Origin: Sandaracinus amylolyticus
GTDB taxonomy: Bacteria; Myxococcota_A; Polyangia; Polyangiales; Sandaracinaceae
Length of the DNA stretch: 64,000 bases
Reading direction: 5' to 3'
NCBI RefSeq assembly: GCF_021631985.1
Contig: NZ_CP070225.1
Span: 10,602,001-10,666,000, forward strand
The notes below the pieces were generated by a model. It saw only the letters and a program-made list of their open reading frames with translations, made no database searches and was not told where the DNA came from. This document shows, piece by piece, positions 1-9,679 of the stretch; within the stretch, counting starts at the first letter, position 1; every line of letters starts with the position of its first letter. The position numbers and the translations under genes were made by a program.

Positions 1-48
1 GCCGACGTGCTCGTGATCGTGAAGCGCCTCCGGCGCGATCCCGACTGA
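1..48 (+). CDS. C-terminal tail of an upstream gene (partial)
   Basis: An open frame enters from the left edge and ends at the TGA at 46-48, leaving only 15 residues (ADVLVIVKRLRRDPD). Codon use matches the neighbouring genes, with G or C in nearly every third position. Nothing about function can be said from so short a tail. The stop lies about 45 bases before the TetR operator, so this gene ends before the next transcription unit begins. Confidence 0.5.
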   Translation, partial: ADVLVIVKRLRRDPD

Positions 49-93
49 GCCTCGTGCACGACGTCGCTTGACGGCTCGTGCTCGGTCGCGTAC

Positions 94-111
94 GGAATGA
101 ACGTTCCGTCG
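94..111. promoter_or_regulatory. TetR-type operator, copy 1 (autoregulatory)
   Basis: The sequence GGAATGAACGTTCCGTCG has a perfect 8-bp palindromic core (GAACGTTC, 99-106) and ends one base before the tetR start codon. The 13-base string GGAATGAACGTTC recurs at 725-737 before the dehydrogenase gene. Two copies in front of the regulator and its neighbour are the classic layout for a TetR protein controlling itself and one adjacent gene. Binding is inferred. Confidence 0.7.
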
Positions 112-112
112 C

Positions 113-697
113 ATGACTCCGCCTCGCAGCGATCCCGACACCGGCAAGCGCGACGTCATCCTCGACGCCGCGCTCGAGCTCTTCGCGGAGCGGGGCTTCC
201 ACGGGACGGCGGTGCCGCTGGTCGCGGAGCGCGCGAAGGTCGGCGCCGGCACGATCTATCGCTACTTCGAGAGCAAGGAGCACCTCGTCAACGCGCTCTA
301 CCGCCGCGAGAAGCAGCGCATGACGGCGGCGCTCGCCGACGGGTTCCCCTTCGATCGCCCGGCGCGCGAGCAGTTCCACGTGCTCTTCGAGCGCGCGATC
401 GTGTTCATGAAGGCCAACGCGGTCTCGGTGCGCTTCCTCGAGCTGCACCACCACGCGGACTATCTCGACGCCGAGAGCCGCGCCCTCGAGGAGCAGGGCA
501 ACGCGATGGTCGAGGCCGCGTTCCGCGTCTCGATCGCACAGCTCGCGATGCGCGACCTGCCGCCCGCGCTGCTGGTCGCGATCGTGTGGGGCGTGTTCGA
601 CGGGCTGCTCCGCGCGTGGTCCGAGGGACGGCTCGAGCTGAGCGAGGAGACCGTCGCGCAGGCCGAGCAGTGCTGCTGGGAGGCGATCCGACGCTGA
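113..697 (+). CDS. TetR/AcrR family transcriptional regulator
   Basis: This 194-residue protein has the normal TetR size and plan: an N-terminal three-helix DNA-binding domain (about residues 12-60) and a helical ligand-binding/dimer domain. The family signature is clear, with ILDAALELFAERGFHGT, then a helix-turn-helix ending AGTIYRYFESKEHLVNALY. The start at 113 follows directly on an operator palindrome, so bound repressor would block its own transcription and translation start. No good Shine-Dalgarno is visible. An SDR gene preceded by the same palindrome follows, which suggests the effector is a substrate or product of that enzyme. The actual ligand cannot be read from sequence. Confidence 0.9.
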   Translation: MTPPRSDPDTGKRDVILDAALELFAERGFHGTAVPLVAERAKVGAGTIYRYFESKEHLVNALYRREKQRMTAALADGFPFDRPAREQFHVLFERAIVFMKANAVSVRFLELHHHADYLDAESRALEEQGNAMVEAAFRVSIAQLAMRDLPPALLVAIVWGVFDGLLRAWSEGRLELSEETVAQAEQCCWEAIRR

Positions 698-724
698 GGA
701 TCGCCCCTTTTTTGTCCTGAATAC

Positions 725-742
725 GGAATGAACGTTCATCCC
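725..742. promoter_or_regulatory. TetR-type operator, copy 2 (before SDR gene)
   Basis: GGAATGAACGTTCATCCC is an 18-bp palindrome with one mismatch to perfect dyad symmetry, centred between 733 and 734. It shares its left half and core with the copy at 94-111. It lies just before the Shine-Dalgarno GGAGG (745-749) of the dehydrogenase gene. An ATG inside the site (728) is in frame with that gene but has no ribosome-binding site and is rejected as the start. Confidence 0.75.
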
Positions 743-754
743 CTGGAGGCGAAG

Positions 755-1633
755 ATGGCGTCGAAGCAGATCGTCCTGATCACCGGTGGCACCGCGGGCA
801 TCGGCAAACACACCGCGCTGCACCTGCACGCGCGCGGGCACCGCGTGATCGCGACCGGGCGCAACGAGAAGGCGATGGCCGAGCTGCGCCGGCACGGCAT
901 CGAGACGGTCGCGCTCGACGTGACGAGCGCCGAGTCGATCCGCGCTGCGAAGGACACGATCGATCGCATGACCGAGGGCCACGGCGTCGACGTGCTCGTG
1001 AACAACGCGGGCTACGGGCTCTTCGGTCCGGTGGAGATGCTGTCCGACGAGGACGTGCGCGCGCAGTTCGACACCAACGTGTTCGGCCTGCTCGCGGTCA
1101 CGCGCGCGTTCGTGCCGCAGATGCGCGCACGCGGCGCGGGGCGCGTGATCAACGTGAGCAGCGTCGGCGGGCGCATGGTGTTCCCGCTGGGCGGCGTCTA
1201 TCACGCGACGAAGTACGCGGTGGAGGCGCTCAGCGACGCGCTGCGGATGGAGCTGCGCCAGTTCGGGATCCGGGTGTCGGTGATCGAGCCGGGGTACATC
1301 AAGACCGAGTTCACCGCGACGACGATGGGGCTGCTCCGCAAGTACGAGGCGGAGGGCTCGCCGTATGCGCGCGCGATGGCGGTCGCGGGGAAGGCCGACG
1401 AGGCGATCGGGCCGCTCGCGGTGGGGCCGGAGTCGGTCGCGCGGGCGATCGAGCACGCGGCGGTGTCGCGATGGCCGCGCGCCCGCTACGTCGCGCCGTT
1501 CTACAACGCGCTCGGGCCGGTGATGCTCGCGCTGCTGCCGCGCTGGCTGAGCGATTGGGCGTTCCGGCGCGTCGCGGGGCTGAACGCGGGCGCGCCCAGC
1601 GACGCGCCGCGGCTGCCGGCGCAGGCGGCGTGA
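755..1633 (+). CDS. Short-chain dehydrogenase/reductase (classical SDR)
   Basis: A 292-residue NAD(P)-dependent oxidoreductase. The cofactor motif TGGTAGIG is at residues 10-17, NNAG at 83-86, the catalytic serine in NVSSVGG near 135 and the catalytic YHATK at 149-153. The C-terminal region carries IEPGYIKTEFT, usual for classical SDRs that take hydrophobic alcohols or ketones. The start at 755 is preferred over the in-frame ATG at 728 because GGAGG sits five bases before it and the upstream codons overlap the operator. The substrate is unknown. Control by the adjacent TetR protein is inferred from the shared operator. Confidence 0.9.
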   Translation: MASKQIVLITGGTAGIGKHTALHLHARGHRVIATGRNEKAMAELRRHGIETVALDVTSAESIRAAKDTIDRMTEGHGVDVLVNNAGYGLFGPVEMLSDEDVRAQFDTNVFGLLAVTRAFVPQMRARGAGRVINVSSVGGRMVFPLGGVYHATKYAVEALSDALRMELRQFGIRVSVIEPGYIKTEFTATTMGLLRKYEAEGSPYARAMAVAGKADEAIGPLAVGPESVARAIEHAAVSRWPRARYVAPFYNALGPVMLALLPRWLSDWAFRRVAGLNAGAPSDAPRLPAQAA

Positions 1634-1659
1634 CGCGGCGCGCGGGGCGCGTCGCGGCG

Positions 1660-1734
1660 AGGGCGGGGGCGAAGGCGGGTGAGGGGGCGAGGGCGGGTGA
1701 GGGGGCGAGGGCGGGTGAGGGGGCGAGGGCGCGC
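1660..1734 (+). repeat. G-rich tandem repeat, 18-bp unit
   Basis: Nearly three copies of an 18-bp unit (GAGGGGGCGAGGGCGGGT, from 1681 and 1699, partial from 1717) follow a degenerate lead-in. It lies in the 306-bp gap between the convergent SDR and PDZ-lipoprotein genes. The plus strand is strongly G-rich with many runs of three or more G, so G-quadruplex formation is possible. The motif resembles the GGGCGA tracts at 41581-41693 and 43088-43176. Nothing else was recognised in 1634-1939. Confidence 0.75.
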
Positions 1735-1939
1735 GCGAATGCGTGCGAGCGCGGGTGCGCGCTGCGCGCGGCATGGCGAGCCGGAACGCCGATCGCGGCG
1801 GCGCGACGGGCAGCTCGCGGATGCGGCACGCGGCACCTGGTGGGCCGAGTTCCCGCTCGGGTCGTGCACCGACATACGCACGTTGCGAGCTGACCGCGTC
1901 AACGGCGCGTCCTCGGCGCCGCTGCTCCGCGGCGGCGCC

Positions 1940-2392
1940 TCAGTCGACGATCGGGAAGCGCAGCTCGCGGCGCTCTTCGCCGCGCAGCACGACGATCGTG
2001 AGCTCGCTCGCGACGCGCAGGCCCGTCCACACCGTGAAGGCGTGCTCGGGGCGCTCGATGCCCTGGCCGTTCACCTGCACGATCGTGTCGCCCGGCGCGA
2101 GGTCGAGGCCCGCGAAGAGCGCCTCGTCGCGCAGCTCGACCACCCGGAACCCGACGAAGCGCCCGTCGCGCAGATCGGGCTCGGTGCCGATGCGCTGGAG
2201 GAAACGTCCGAGGCCCGCCTCGAGCACTTCGTCGAGCATCGCGCGCTGGATGACGCTCGCGCCCTCGGGCACCGGCGCGAGCGGCGCGGCGGCGACCGGC
2301 TCGGGCTCGGCGTGTGCGGGCGCGGGGGGCGGTGCGCTCCCACATCCGACGCCCACGAGCAGCACGATCCCCAGCGGCAGCGCGACGCGCAT
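1940..2392 (-). CDS. PDZ-domain lipoprotein
   Basis: A 150-residue predicted lipoprotein. The signal peptide ends in a lipobox before Cys17 (VGVGC), followed by a Pro/Ala/Glu-rich linker to about residue 43. A helical stretch comes next, then a PDZ-like module at about 75-148 (GLDLAPGDTIVQVNGQGIERPEHA) that resembles the C-terminal domain of type II secretion protein GspC. GspC itself is a bitopic membrane protein and no other secretion gene is nearby, so this is more safely called a PDZ lipoprotein. It is divergent from the PEGA/TPR gene, with 93 bp between the two starts. The reading frame continues upstream past 2392 but would overlap that gene. Confidence 0.8.
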   Translation of the reverse strand: MRVALPLGIVLLVGVGCGSAPPPAPAHAEPEPVAAAPLAPVPEGASVIQRAMLDEVLEAGLGRFLQRIGTEPDLRDGRFVGFRVVELRDEALFAGLDLAPGDTIVQVNGQGIERPEHAFTVWTGLRVASELTIVVLRGEERRELRFPIVD

Positions 2393-2485
2393 CCCATCGG
2401 GGTACCCGAGGCGGCCAGGGCGCGTCCAGTTTCGTTCCGGGCGGGAGAAGGGGTGTAGGATCGGGCCGCTTCGCTCGGAGGGTGG

Positions 2486-3979
2486 ATGCGCTGGATCTTG
2501 GCGTTCGCTGTCGTGGTGATGTGGACGAGCGCGGGCTGGGTGCCCGCGGCGCGCGCGCAGGAGCGGTCGTCGATCGAGACCGCCCGCGCGCACATGGAGC
2601 AGGGGCAGGCCTACTACCTCCAGGGGCGCTTCGGAGAGGCCGCCGCGGAGTTCGAGGCCGCCTACGAGGCGGAGCCCTTCAGCGCGTTCCTCTACAACGC
2701 GGCCGTCGCCTACGAGAACGCGGGGGACCTCTCGCGCGCGCTCGACTACTTCCGGAGCTACCTGCAGCGCGATCCCTCGGCGTCGGATCGCGAGGCCGTC
2801 GAGCAGCGCGTCACGCGCCTGACCGCCGAGCTCGAGCGCCGCCGCGCCGCCGCGGAGGCCACGCCGCCGCCCGCCGAAGAAGGCGCGGCCCCGCCCGCCG
2901 AAGGCGCGCCGCCGGTCGAGAGCGCTGCGCCGATCGAGGCCGCGCCCCCTCCGGCCGCGCTGCCCGAGGACTTCAAGTCGCTCGTCTCGGTCCGCACCGA
3001 TCCCGAGGGCGCGACCATCACGATCGCGCAGGAGGGCCGCGAGGTCGCGCGCGGCTCGTCGCCCTTCTCGTACACGCTCGATCAGGGCCGCTACCACGTC
3101 CGCATCGAGCACCCCGACTTCAACGTCGCGGAGCAGGACATCACGGTCGAGCCCGGCAAGGTCTACGTCGTGATCGTCAACCTCAGCCAGGGCGAGTTCC
3201 TCGGCTACCTGCGGGTCGTGAGCGACGTGCCCGGCGCGCAGGTCTTCGTCGACGATCGCGAGGCCGGGCCGCGTGGGCGCACGCCCTTCGAGGGACCGGT
3301 GCCGGTCGGCGCGCACCACGTGTGGATCGAGCGCGCCGGCTACGAGACGATCGAGCAGGACGTCGAGGTCGGCGTCGGCGAGGAGCGCGACGTGCGCGTC
3401 GAGCTGCAGCGCGTCGCGTTCGGTCGCGTGCGCGTGATCGGCAACGTGCGCGGCGCGCGCGTGCGCGTCGACGGAGAGCTCGTGGGCACGGTGCCCTACG
3501 AGGGGCAGGTGCCGGCGGGCGAGCACGTGGTGCGCGTCGAGTCGGACGGCATGAAGGCGTGGGAGCAGCGCGTCGAGATCGCGCGCGGACAGCTGACGCC
3601 GCTCCGGGTGCGGCTGCGGCCCGACGTCGGGCGCGGCGGCGCGTGGGTCGCGTCGACGTTCGCGGTGCTGCTCGCGGGCGGCGGCGTGGCCCTCGCGTTC
3701 GTCGCCGAGGATCTGCGGGCGACGCTCGAGCGCGAGCGCGACGCGGGCACGCTCGCGACGAACGACGAGCGGCTCGATCACGGGCTCTACTACACGATCG
3801 GTGCGGACACGGCGTTCGGCCTCGCGCTGATCGTCGGCGCGGTGGGTCTCTACTACCTGCTCTACGATCCGCTGCCGCCCTCCGAAGGAACGGTGCTCGA
3901 AGCGCGCGACTGGGCGCTGGCGCCGATGTTCGATCCGCGCACCGGCACGATCGGTGCGGCCGCGGGAGGTCGTTTCTGA
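2486..3979 (+). CDS. TPR/PEGA-domain envelope protein
   Basis: A 497-residue exported protein. It has a signal peptide (cleavage likely after AARA near residue 24), tetratricopeptide-like helices at about 30-115 and a low-complexity Pro/Ala/Glu linker. Three PEGA-type beta domains follow, recognisable by DPEGATITI, VPGAQVFVDD and VRGARVRVDG. Two hydrophobic helices near the C-terminus bracket a short loop. PEGA domains are thought to bind surface layers or glycans, and this TPR-PEGA arrangement is common in myxobacteria. The start has GGAGGG three bases upstream. The stop overlaps the next start (TGATG), so it is translationally coupled to the FG-GAP lipoprotein. Confidence 0.85.
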   Translation: MRWILAFAVVVMWTSAGWVPAARAQERSSIETARAHMEQGQAYYLQGRFGEAAAEFEAAYEAEPFSAFLYNAAVAYENAGDLSRALDYFRSYLQRDPSASDREAVEQRVTRLTAELERRRAAAEATPPPAEEGAAPPAEGAPPVESAAPIEAAPPPAALPEDFKSLVSVRTDPEGATITIAQEGREVARGSSPFSYTLDQGRYHVRIEHPDFNVAEQDITVEPGKVYVVIVNLSQGEFLGYLRVVSDVPGAQVFVDDREAGPRGRTPFEGPVPVGAHHVWIERAGYETIEQDVEVGVGEERDVRVELQRVAFGRVRVIGNVRGARVRVDGELVGTVPYEGQVPAGEHVVRVESDGMKAWEQRVEIARGQLTPLRVRLRPDVGRGGAWVASTFAVLLAGGGVALAFVAEDLRATLERERDAGTLATNDERLDHGLYYTIGADTAFGLALIVGAVGLYYLLYDPLPPSEGTVLEARDWALAPMFDPRTGTIGAAAGGRF

Positions 3980-5385
3980 TGCGCGCCTCGAGGATGCTCG
4001 GGATCGCGATCGTGCTCGCCGGGTGCGATCCGACGGTCTGGGACGGCGTGCGCAACGACGCGCCGGTGCTGGTGATCGACGGGCCCGGTGGCGGCGTCGC
4101 GGGCGACTTCGGTCGCGTCATCGTCGGCTTCGAGGGCGAGGTCGCGGGCGGCGGGGTGTCGCGCTACGCGGTGACCGGCGGCGTGGGCTCGTTCGGCAGC
4201 TCCGCGTTCTACGTGTTCGGCGGCTACGACGGATTGCCCTCCGATCCGACGCCCCGCTTCGAGAACTCGCTGCTCTTCGAGGGCTGCGACGAGGGCGAGT
4301 GCGCCGAGGGCCACGGCGCGTCGCTCGCGGCGTTCCCCGAGTGGACGCTGGGCGACGGACGCATGCTGCACGCGTGCATCGCCGCGCCCTCGCTCTCGAC
4401 CGGGAGCGTGCAGATCCGCTGCGAGGATCTGACGCTCACCCAGACCATCGCGGGGCCGAGCGGCGAGGCGTTCGGCACGTCCGCCGCGGGCATCCCGCAC
4501 GCGCAGCATCGCGTGGGCGCGGCGCTCTTCGGCGCGCCCGACGCGAGCAGCGGTGAGGGCGCGATCTATCGCCTCCCGATCGGCGGCGGCGCGCCGGTGC
4601 GCATCGATCTCTCGGGCGCGATGCTCCCCGCGGGCGCGCACGTGGGCGCGCAGCTCGCGGTCGCGCCGCTCGACGGTCGCGCGGTGATGTTCGCCGCGCG
4701 CGCCGACCTCGAGGGCGACACCGACCGCGTGGTGATCGGCACGATCGACATCGACGACGCGGCGGTCACCACCGTGACGGTCCGGGGCTGCCTCGAGGGG
4801 CCCGGCGGCTACGGCAGCGCGCTCGCGATCGGCGATCTCGACGGAGACGACGTGGCCGACGTCGTGATCGGCACGAGCATCGACGCGACCGAGCAGCGCA
4901 TCGACGTCATCGAGGGCGCCGCGCTGCCCGCGAGCACGTCGTGCGCGGCCGACGCGACGCAGCCCACGAACGTGTCGTCGATCACGTGCCCCGACGTCGC
5001 GACCGACGACGTGGCGTGCGGCGACGACGAGCGCATCGGGCTCGGCGCCGCGCTGGCGATCGGCGACGTCGACGGAGACGGAACGAACGATCTGATCGCG
5101 GGTGCGCCGGCGGCGAGCCCCGAGGGGCGCGCCGGCGGCGGCGCGGTGTTCGTGCTCGCGGGGCAGGCCGGCGCGCTCGGCATGCTGGGCATCCGCAGCG
5201 TCGCGCTCTACCACTCGTCGCAGACCCAGGGCATGCAGCTCGGCACGGCGGTCGCGGCGGTGCGCGGCGCCGACCGCAGCGAAGTGGTGGCGGGCGCGCC
5301 CGGAGAAAGGCAGATCGTGGTGTTCCTCTGCTCGGGCCTCGGTGACGACGTGCCGATGGATGGTCGCGACCGCGGCTGCCTCTGA
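3979..5385 (+). CDS. FG-GAP repeat lipoprotein
   Basis: A 468-residue lipoprotein with lipobox VLAGC (Cys16). The body carries FG-GAP/integrin-alpha-like blades with calcium-loop motifs such as GDLDGDDVADVVIG and GDVDGDGTNDLIAGAP, typical of a surface beta-propeller. The ATG overlaps the upstream TGA by one base, and GGGAGG lies nine bases before it. The FG-GAP protein at 6957-8540 has the same general plan but shows little obvious sequence identity. Ligand and role are unknown; adhesion or surface display together with the coupled PEGA protein is inference. Confidence 0.85.
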   Translation: MRASRMLGIAIVLAGCDPTVWDGVRNDAPVLVIDGPGGGVAGDFGRVIVGFEGEVAGGGVSRYAVTGGVGSFGSSAFYVFGGYDGLPSDPTPRFENSLLFEGCDEGECAEGHGASLAAFPEWTLGDGRMLHACIAAPSLSTGSVQIRCEDLTLTQTIAGPSGEAFGTSAAGIPHAQHRVGAALFGAPDASSGEGAIYRLPIGGGAPVRIDLSGAMLPAGAHVGAQLAVAPLDGRAVMFAARADLEGDTDRVVIGTIDIDDAAVTTVTVRGCLEGPGGYGSALAIGDLDGDDVADVVIGTSIDATEQRIDVIEGAALPASTSCAADATQPTNVSSITCPDVATDDVACGDDERIGLGAALAIGDVDGDGTNDLIAGAPAASPEGRAGGGAVFVLAGQAGALGMLGIRSVALYHSSQTQGMQLGTAVAAVRGADRSEVVAGAPGERQIVVFLCSGLGDDVPMDGRDRGCL

Positions 5386-5401
5386 GCGATGCGAGGAGAA
5401 C

Positions 5402-5420
5402 GCCGGAGCGAAGCTCCGGC
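5402..5420 (+). terminator. Perfect 8-bp hairpin between FG-GAP and NtrC genes
   Basis: GCCGGAGC and GCTCCGGC pair perfectly around a GAA loop. The site is 17 bases after the FG-GAP stop and 17 bases before the regulator start at 5437. No T-tract follows, so it could be a processing or attenuation site instead of a terminator. Its position argues that the regulator starts at 5437 and not at the ATG at 5389. Confidence 0.45.
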
Positions 5421-5436
5421 CAGAAAATCGAACGAG

Positions 5437-6888
<1,452 letters not shown>

Positions 6889-6899
6889 GGCGCGGAGGC

Positions 6900-6947
6900 G
6901 TTCACGACCACGCTCACGTGATCGTCGACGTGATCGTGGTCGTGAAC
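6900..6947. terminator. Bidirectional hairpin between convergent genes
   Basis: A perfect 13-bp inverted repeat (6900-6912 and 6935-6947) encloses a 22-base loop that has its own short dyad. It lies between the stop of the NtrC regulator and the stop of the convergent FG-GAP gene. The symmetric position suits a shared terminator for both strands. There is no T-tract. Confidence 0.65.
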
Positions 6948-6956
6948 GGCGACGGC

Positions 6957-8540
6957 TCAGATCCCGGTCGCGTGGATCACCATCACGCGCCCCGCATCGC
7001 TCCACGCGTCGGACACCACCACGTCGTCGAGCCCATCGCCGTTCAGATCGCCGACGCGCCACGGCGCGATCGCCCCCTCGATCCACAGCTCCGACTCCTC
7101 GAGCGCGAGCTCGCCCCCGATGTCGCCGCCGTAGACGACGTACACGCGGGCCGCGCGCAGTGGCTCGCCCGTTCCGTCGCGCCGCGGCGCCATGCTGCCG
7201 ATCGCCAGCTCGTCGCGCCCGTCGGCATCGAGATCGCCGATCACCGCGAGCGCGATGCCCGCGCGCTCGTCGTCCTCGCTGCCGATCAGCACCGCGCTCG
7301 CGTCCTCGACGCGGAGCGCGCCGCGCAGTGGCCCGCGGAACACGAGCACACGACCCGGGTTCAGGCCCGGCACCCCGAGCAGGTACGTGTCGAAGGGCAG
7401 CCCGATCGCGAGATCGATCTCGCCGTCGCCGTCGAGATCCCCACCCGCCACGGCGAACGGGTGGGCGTCGAGCACCCGGGGCAACGTCAGCGTCGCGCGC
7501 ACCGTGCGCGCCCAGTCGCCCACCATCACGTCGACGCGCGGCTCGTACTCGCGCGCGCCGATCGCGTCGACGACCTCGCGGTAGACGCCCATCGCGAGAT
7601 CGTCTCGACCATCACCGTCGACGTCGCCGAGCGTCGCGAGCTGTCCGCCGGGGAGCTCGCCGCCGCTCCCCCCGAGCGTGGCCGCAGGGAACGCGTCGGT
7701 GGTCAGCGGGCCCTCGAACACCACCACGCCGCCCGCGGTCGGACGTGCGCCGGCGCCGAGGGTCAGCGCGCCGATCGCGAGGTCCAGCGCCGCGCTGCCG
7801 CCGAGCTCTCCCGCCGCGAGCTGGACCTGCGCGTTCTGCGGGAGCAGGTAGCCCGAGAGCGTGTCGGCGTCGCGCACGCCCTCGTAGGGTCCGGGCGCGA
7901 ACAGCACCCGGCTCGTCGTGCCCGCGCTCGCCTCGCCGACGACCAGATCGGCCGCGCCGTCGGCGTCGAGATCGGCGCGCGCGAGCGCCGCGCCGAGGTG
8001 CCCGTGGACGCGCGTCCCGTCGACGCGCGCCTCGGCCGTGCTGAGCGAGCGCTCTCCCGCGAACGGCCCGAGCGCGACGTACACCGAGCCCGCGGCGCGC
8101 GTCTCGCCCACCGCGCGGTACGGCGCGCCGATCGCGAGGTCGAGCGTGCCGTCGCGATCCGCATCGAGCGCGACGACCGCGGCGCCTGCGACGTCGAGCG
8201 CGCGCTCTCCGAGCAGCACCGCGTCGGCGTCGCGCTCGTCGAGCGCACCGCGCAGTCGACAGTCCGCGCCGTCGCCCTCGCAGTCCTCGAGCACGCCGGT
8301 GCCGCAGATCTCGGGCGCGCCCGGGTAGCGCGTGGTGTCCGTGTCGTCGCAGTCGAGCGCGGTCGCGACGGTGCCGGGCGCGGGCACGCACCCGACGTGG
8401 GCCCGCGAAGGATCGCCGTGGCCGTCGCCGTCGCGATCCTCGAACGACGTGACCGGCTCGGCGCCGCCGGGGCACGCGGGGCGCTCGTGCGAGAGCGCGC
8501 ATCCCGAGAGGACGAGCGCGAGCAAAGCGAGGTGATGCAT
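6957..8540 (-). CDS. FG-GAP repeat lipoprotein with calcium-binding repeats
   Basis: A 527-residue lipoprotein with lipobox LVLSGC (Cys14). An N-terminal Cys-containing segment has an acidic calcium-type loop (DRDGDGHGDPS). Many FG-GAP blades follow, marked by DLDADGAADLVVG, DVDGDGRDDLAMG, DLDGDGEIDLAIG and DLNGDGLDDVVVS, together forming a probable seven-bladed propeller. It is likely exported to the outer membrane or cell surface. No clear Shine-Dalgarno precedes the ATG. It is divergent from the alcohol dehydrogenase gene and convergent with the sigma-54 regulator, and is probably transcribed alone. Confidence 0.85.
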   Translation of the reverse strand: MHHLALLALVLSGCALSHERPACPGGAEPVTSFEDRDGDGHGDPSRAHVGCVPAPGTVATALDCDDTDTTRYPGAPEICGTGVLEDCEGDGADCRLRGALDERDADAVLLGERALDVAGAAVVALDADRDGTLDLAIGAPYRAVGETRAAGSVYVALGPFAGERSLSTAEARVDGTRVHGHLGAALARADLDADGAADLVVGEASAGTTSRVLFAPGPYEGVRDADTLSGYLLPQNAQVQLAAGELGGSAALDLAIGALTLGAGARPTAGGVVVFEGPLTTDAFPAATLGGSGGELPGGQLATLGDVDGDGRDDLAMGVYREVVDAIGAREYEPRVDVMVGDWARTVRATLTLPRVLDAHPFAVAGGDLDGDGEIDLAIGLPFDTYLLGVPGLNPGRVLVFRGPLRGALRVEDASAVLIGSEDDERAGIALAVIGDLDADGRDELAIGSMAPRRDGTGEPLRAARVYVVYGGDIGGELALEESELWIEGAIAPWRVGDLNGDGLDDVVVSDAWSDAGRVMVIHATGI

Positions 8541-8641
8541 GCGGCCGAGCGTGCGCGCGCTCGGTCGCGCGCCACGAGTTAAGCCGATTAAGCCGTTGTG
8601 TCGTGACCACGCCCTCCTACTTCACCGACCAGGAGGTGTCC

Positions 8642-9661
8642 GTGGCCAAGATGCGTGCGGTGCAGGTCTCGCGTCGCGGCGGGCCGCTCGAGCAGGTCGA
8701 GCGCGAGGTCCCCCAGCCGCGCGCGGGCGAGGCGCGGATCGCGGTGCGCGCGTGCGGCGTCTGCCACAGCGACGCCGCGGTGGTCGAGGGCGCGCTGCCG
8801 GGGCTCGAGTATCCGCGGGTGCCCGGCCACGAGGTGGCCGGGGTCATCGACGCGCTCGGGCCCGGCGTCACGGCGTGGAAGCTCGGCGACTACGTCGGCG
8901 TGGGCTGGAACGGCGGCTACGACGGCACCTGCGACGCGTGCCGGCGCGGCCGCTTCTTCGGATGCGTCGCGACCAAGATCACCGGCGCCAGCTTCGACGG
9001 CGGGTATGCCGAGCACATGATCGCGCCGGTCAGCGCGCTGGTGCGCTTGCCCAGCGAGCTCTCGCCGATCGACGCCGCGCCGCTCATGTGCGCCGGCGTC
9101 ACCACCTTCAACGCGCTGCGCAACAGCGGCGCGCGGCCCGGCGACCTCGTCGCGATCCACGGCATCGGCGGGCTCGGCCACCTCGGCGTGCAGTTCGCCG
9201 CGCGCATGGGCTTCCGCACCGTCGCGATCGCGCGCGGGAGCGACAAGGAGCCGCTCGCGAAGCAGCTCGGCGCGACGCGCTACATCGACAGCCAGGCCGT
9301 CGATCCCGTCGAGGAGCTGACCAAGCTCGGCGGCGCGACCGCGATCCTCGCGACGGTCACCAGCGGCAAGGCGATGAGCGCGATCCTCGGCGGGCTCGGG
9401 CCCGCGGGACGGCTGATCGTGATCGGCGCCACGCCCGACCCGATCGAGGGGAACGCCTACGCGCTCATCAGCGGCGCACGATCGATCCAGGGCGCGTACT
9501 CGGGCACCTCGATCGACTCCCAGGACACCGCCGCGTTCAGCCTGCTCACCGGCGTGCGATCGATGAACGAGATCTTCCCGTTCTCCGAGGCGCCCCAGGC
9601 CTACGCCCGCATGATGAGCGGCAAGGCGCGCTTCCGCGTGGTGCTGACGATGAACGGCTGA
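8642..9661 (+). CDS. Zinc-dependent alcohol dehydrogenase (MDR superfamily)
   Basis: A 339-residue medium-chain dehydrogenase. Catalytic zinc motifs are CGVCHSD (38-44) and GHEVAG; the Rossmann motif is GIGGLGHLG. The structural-zinc lobe reads GGYDGTCDACRRGRFFGC, so three of the usual four cysteines remain and the first position is Asp. The start is the GTG at 8642, with AGGAGG five bases upstream; a GTG at 8603 is in frame but has no such site. The family oxidises primary alcohols with NAD+ or reduces aldehydes. It is followed after 18 bases by a response regulator, and a functional link is not evident. Confidence 0.88.
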   Translation: MAKMRAVQVSRRGGPLEQVEREVPQPRAGEARIAVRACGVCHSDAAVVEGALPGLEYPRVPGHEVAGVIDALGPGVTAWKLGDYVGVGWNGGYDGTCDACRRGRFFGCVATKITGASFDGGYAEHMIAPVSALVRLPSELSPIDAAPLMCAGVTTFNALRNSGARPGDLVAIHGIGGLGHLGVQFAARMGFRTVAIARGSDKEPLAKQLGATRYIDSQAVDPVEELTKLGGATAILATVTSGKAMSAILGGLGPAGRLIVIGATPDPIEGNAYALISGARSIQGAYSGTSIDSQDTAAFSLLTGVRSMNEIFPFSEAPQAYARMMSGKARFRVVLTMNG

Positions 9662-9679
9662 CCGGCTACCGTTCGGGCG

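Noticed and set aside
728-754. Upstream ATG as the start of the SDR gene
   Set aside because: It lies inside the operator and has no ribosome-binding site, while GGAGG is ideally spaced before the ATG at 755.
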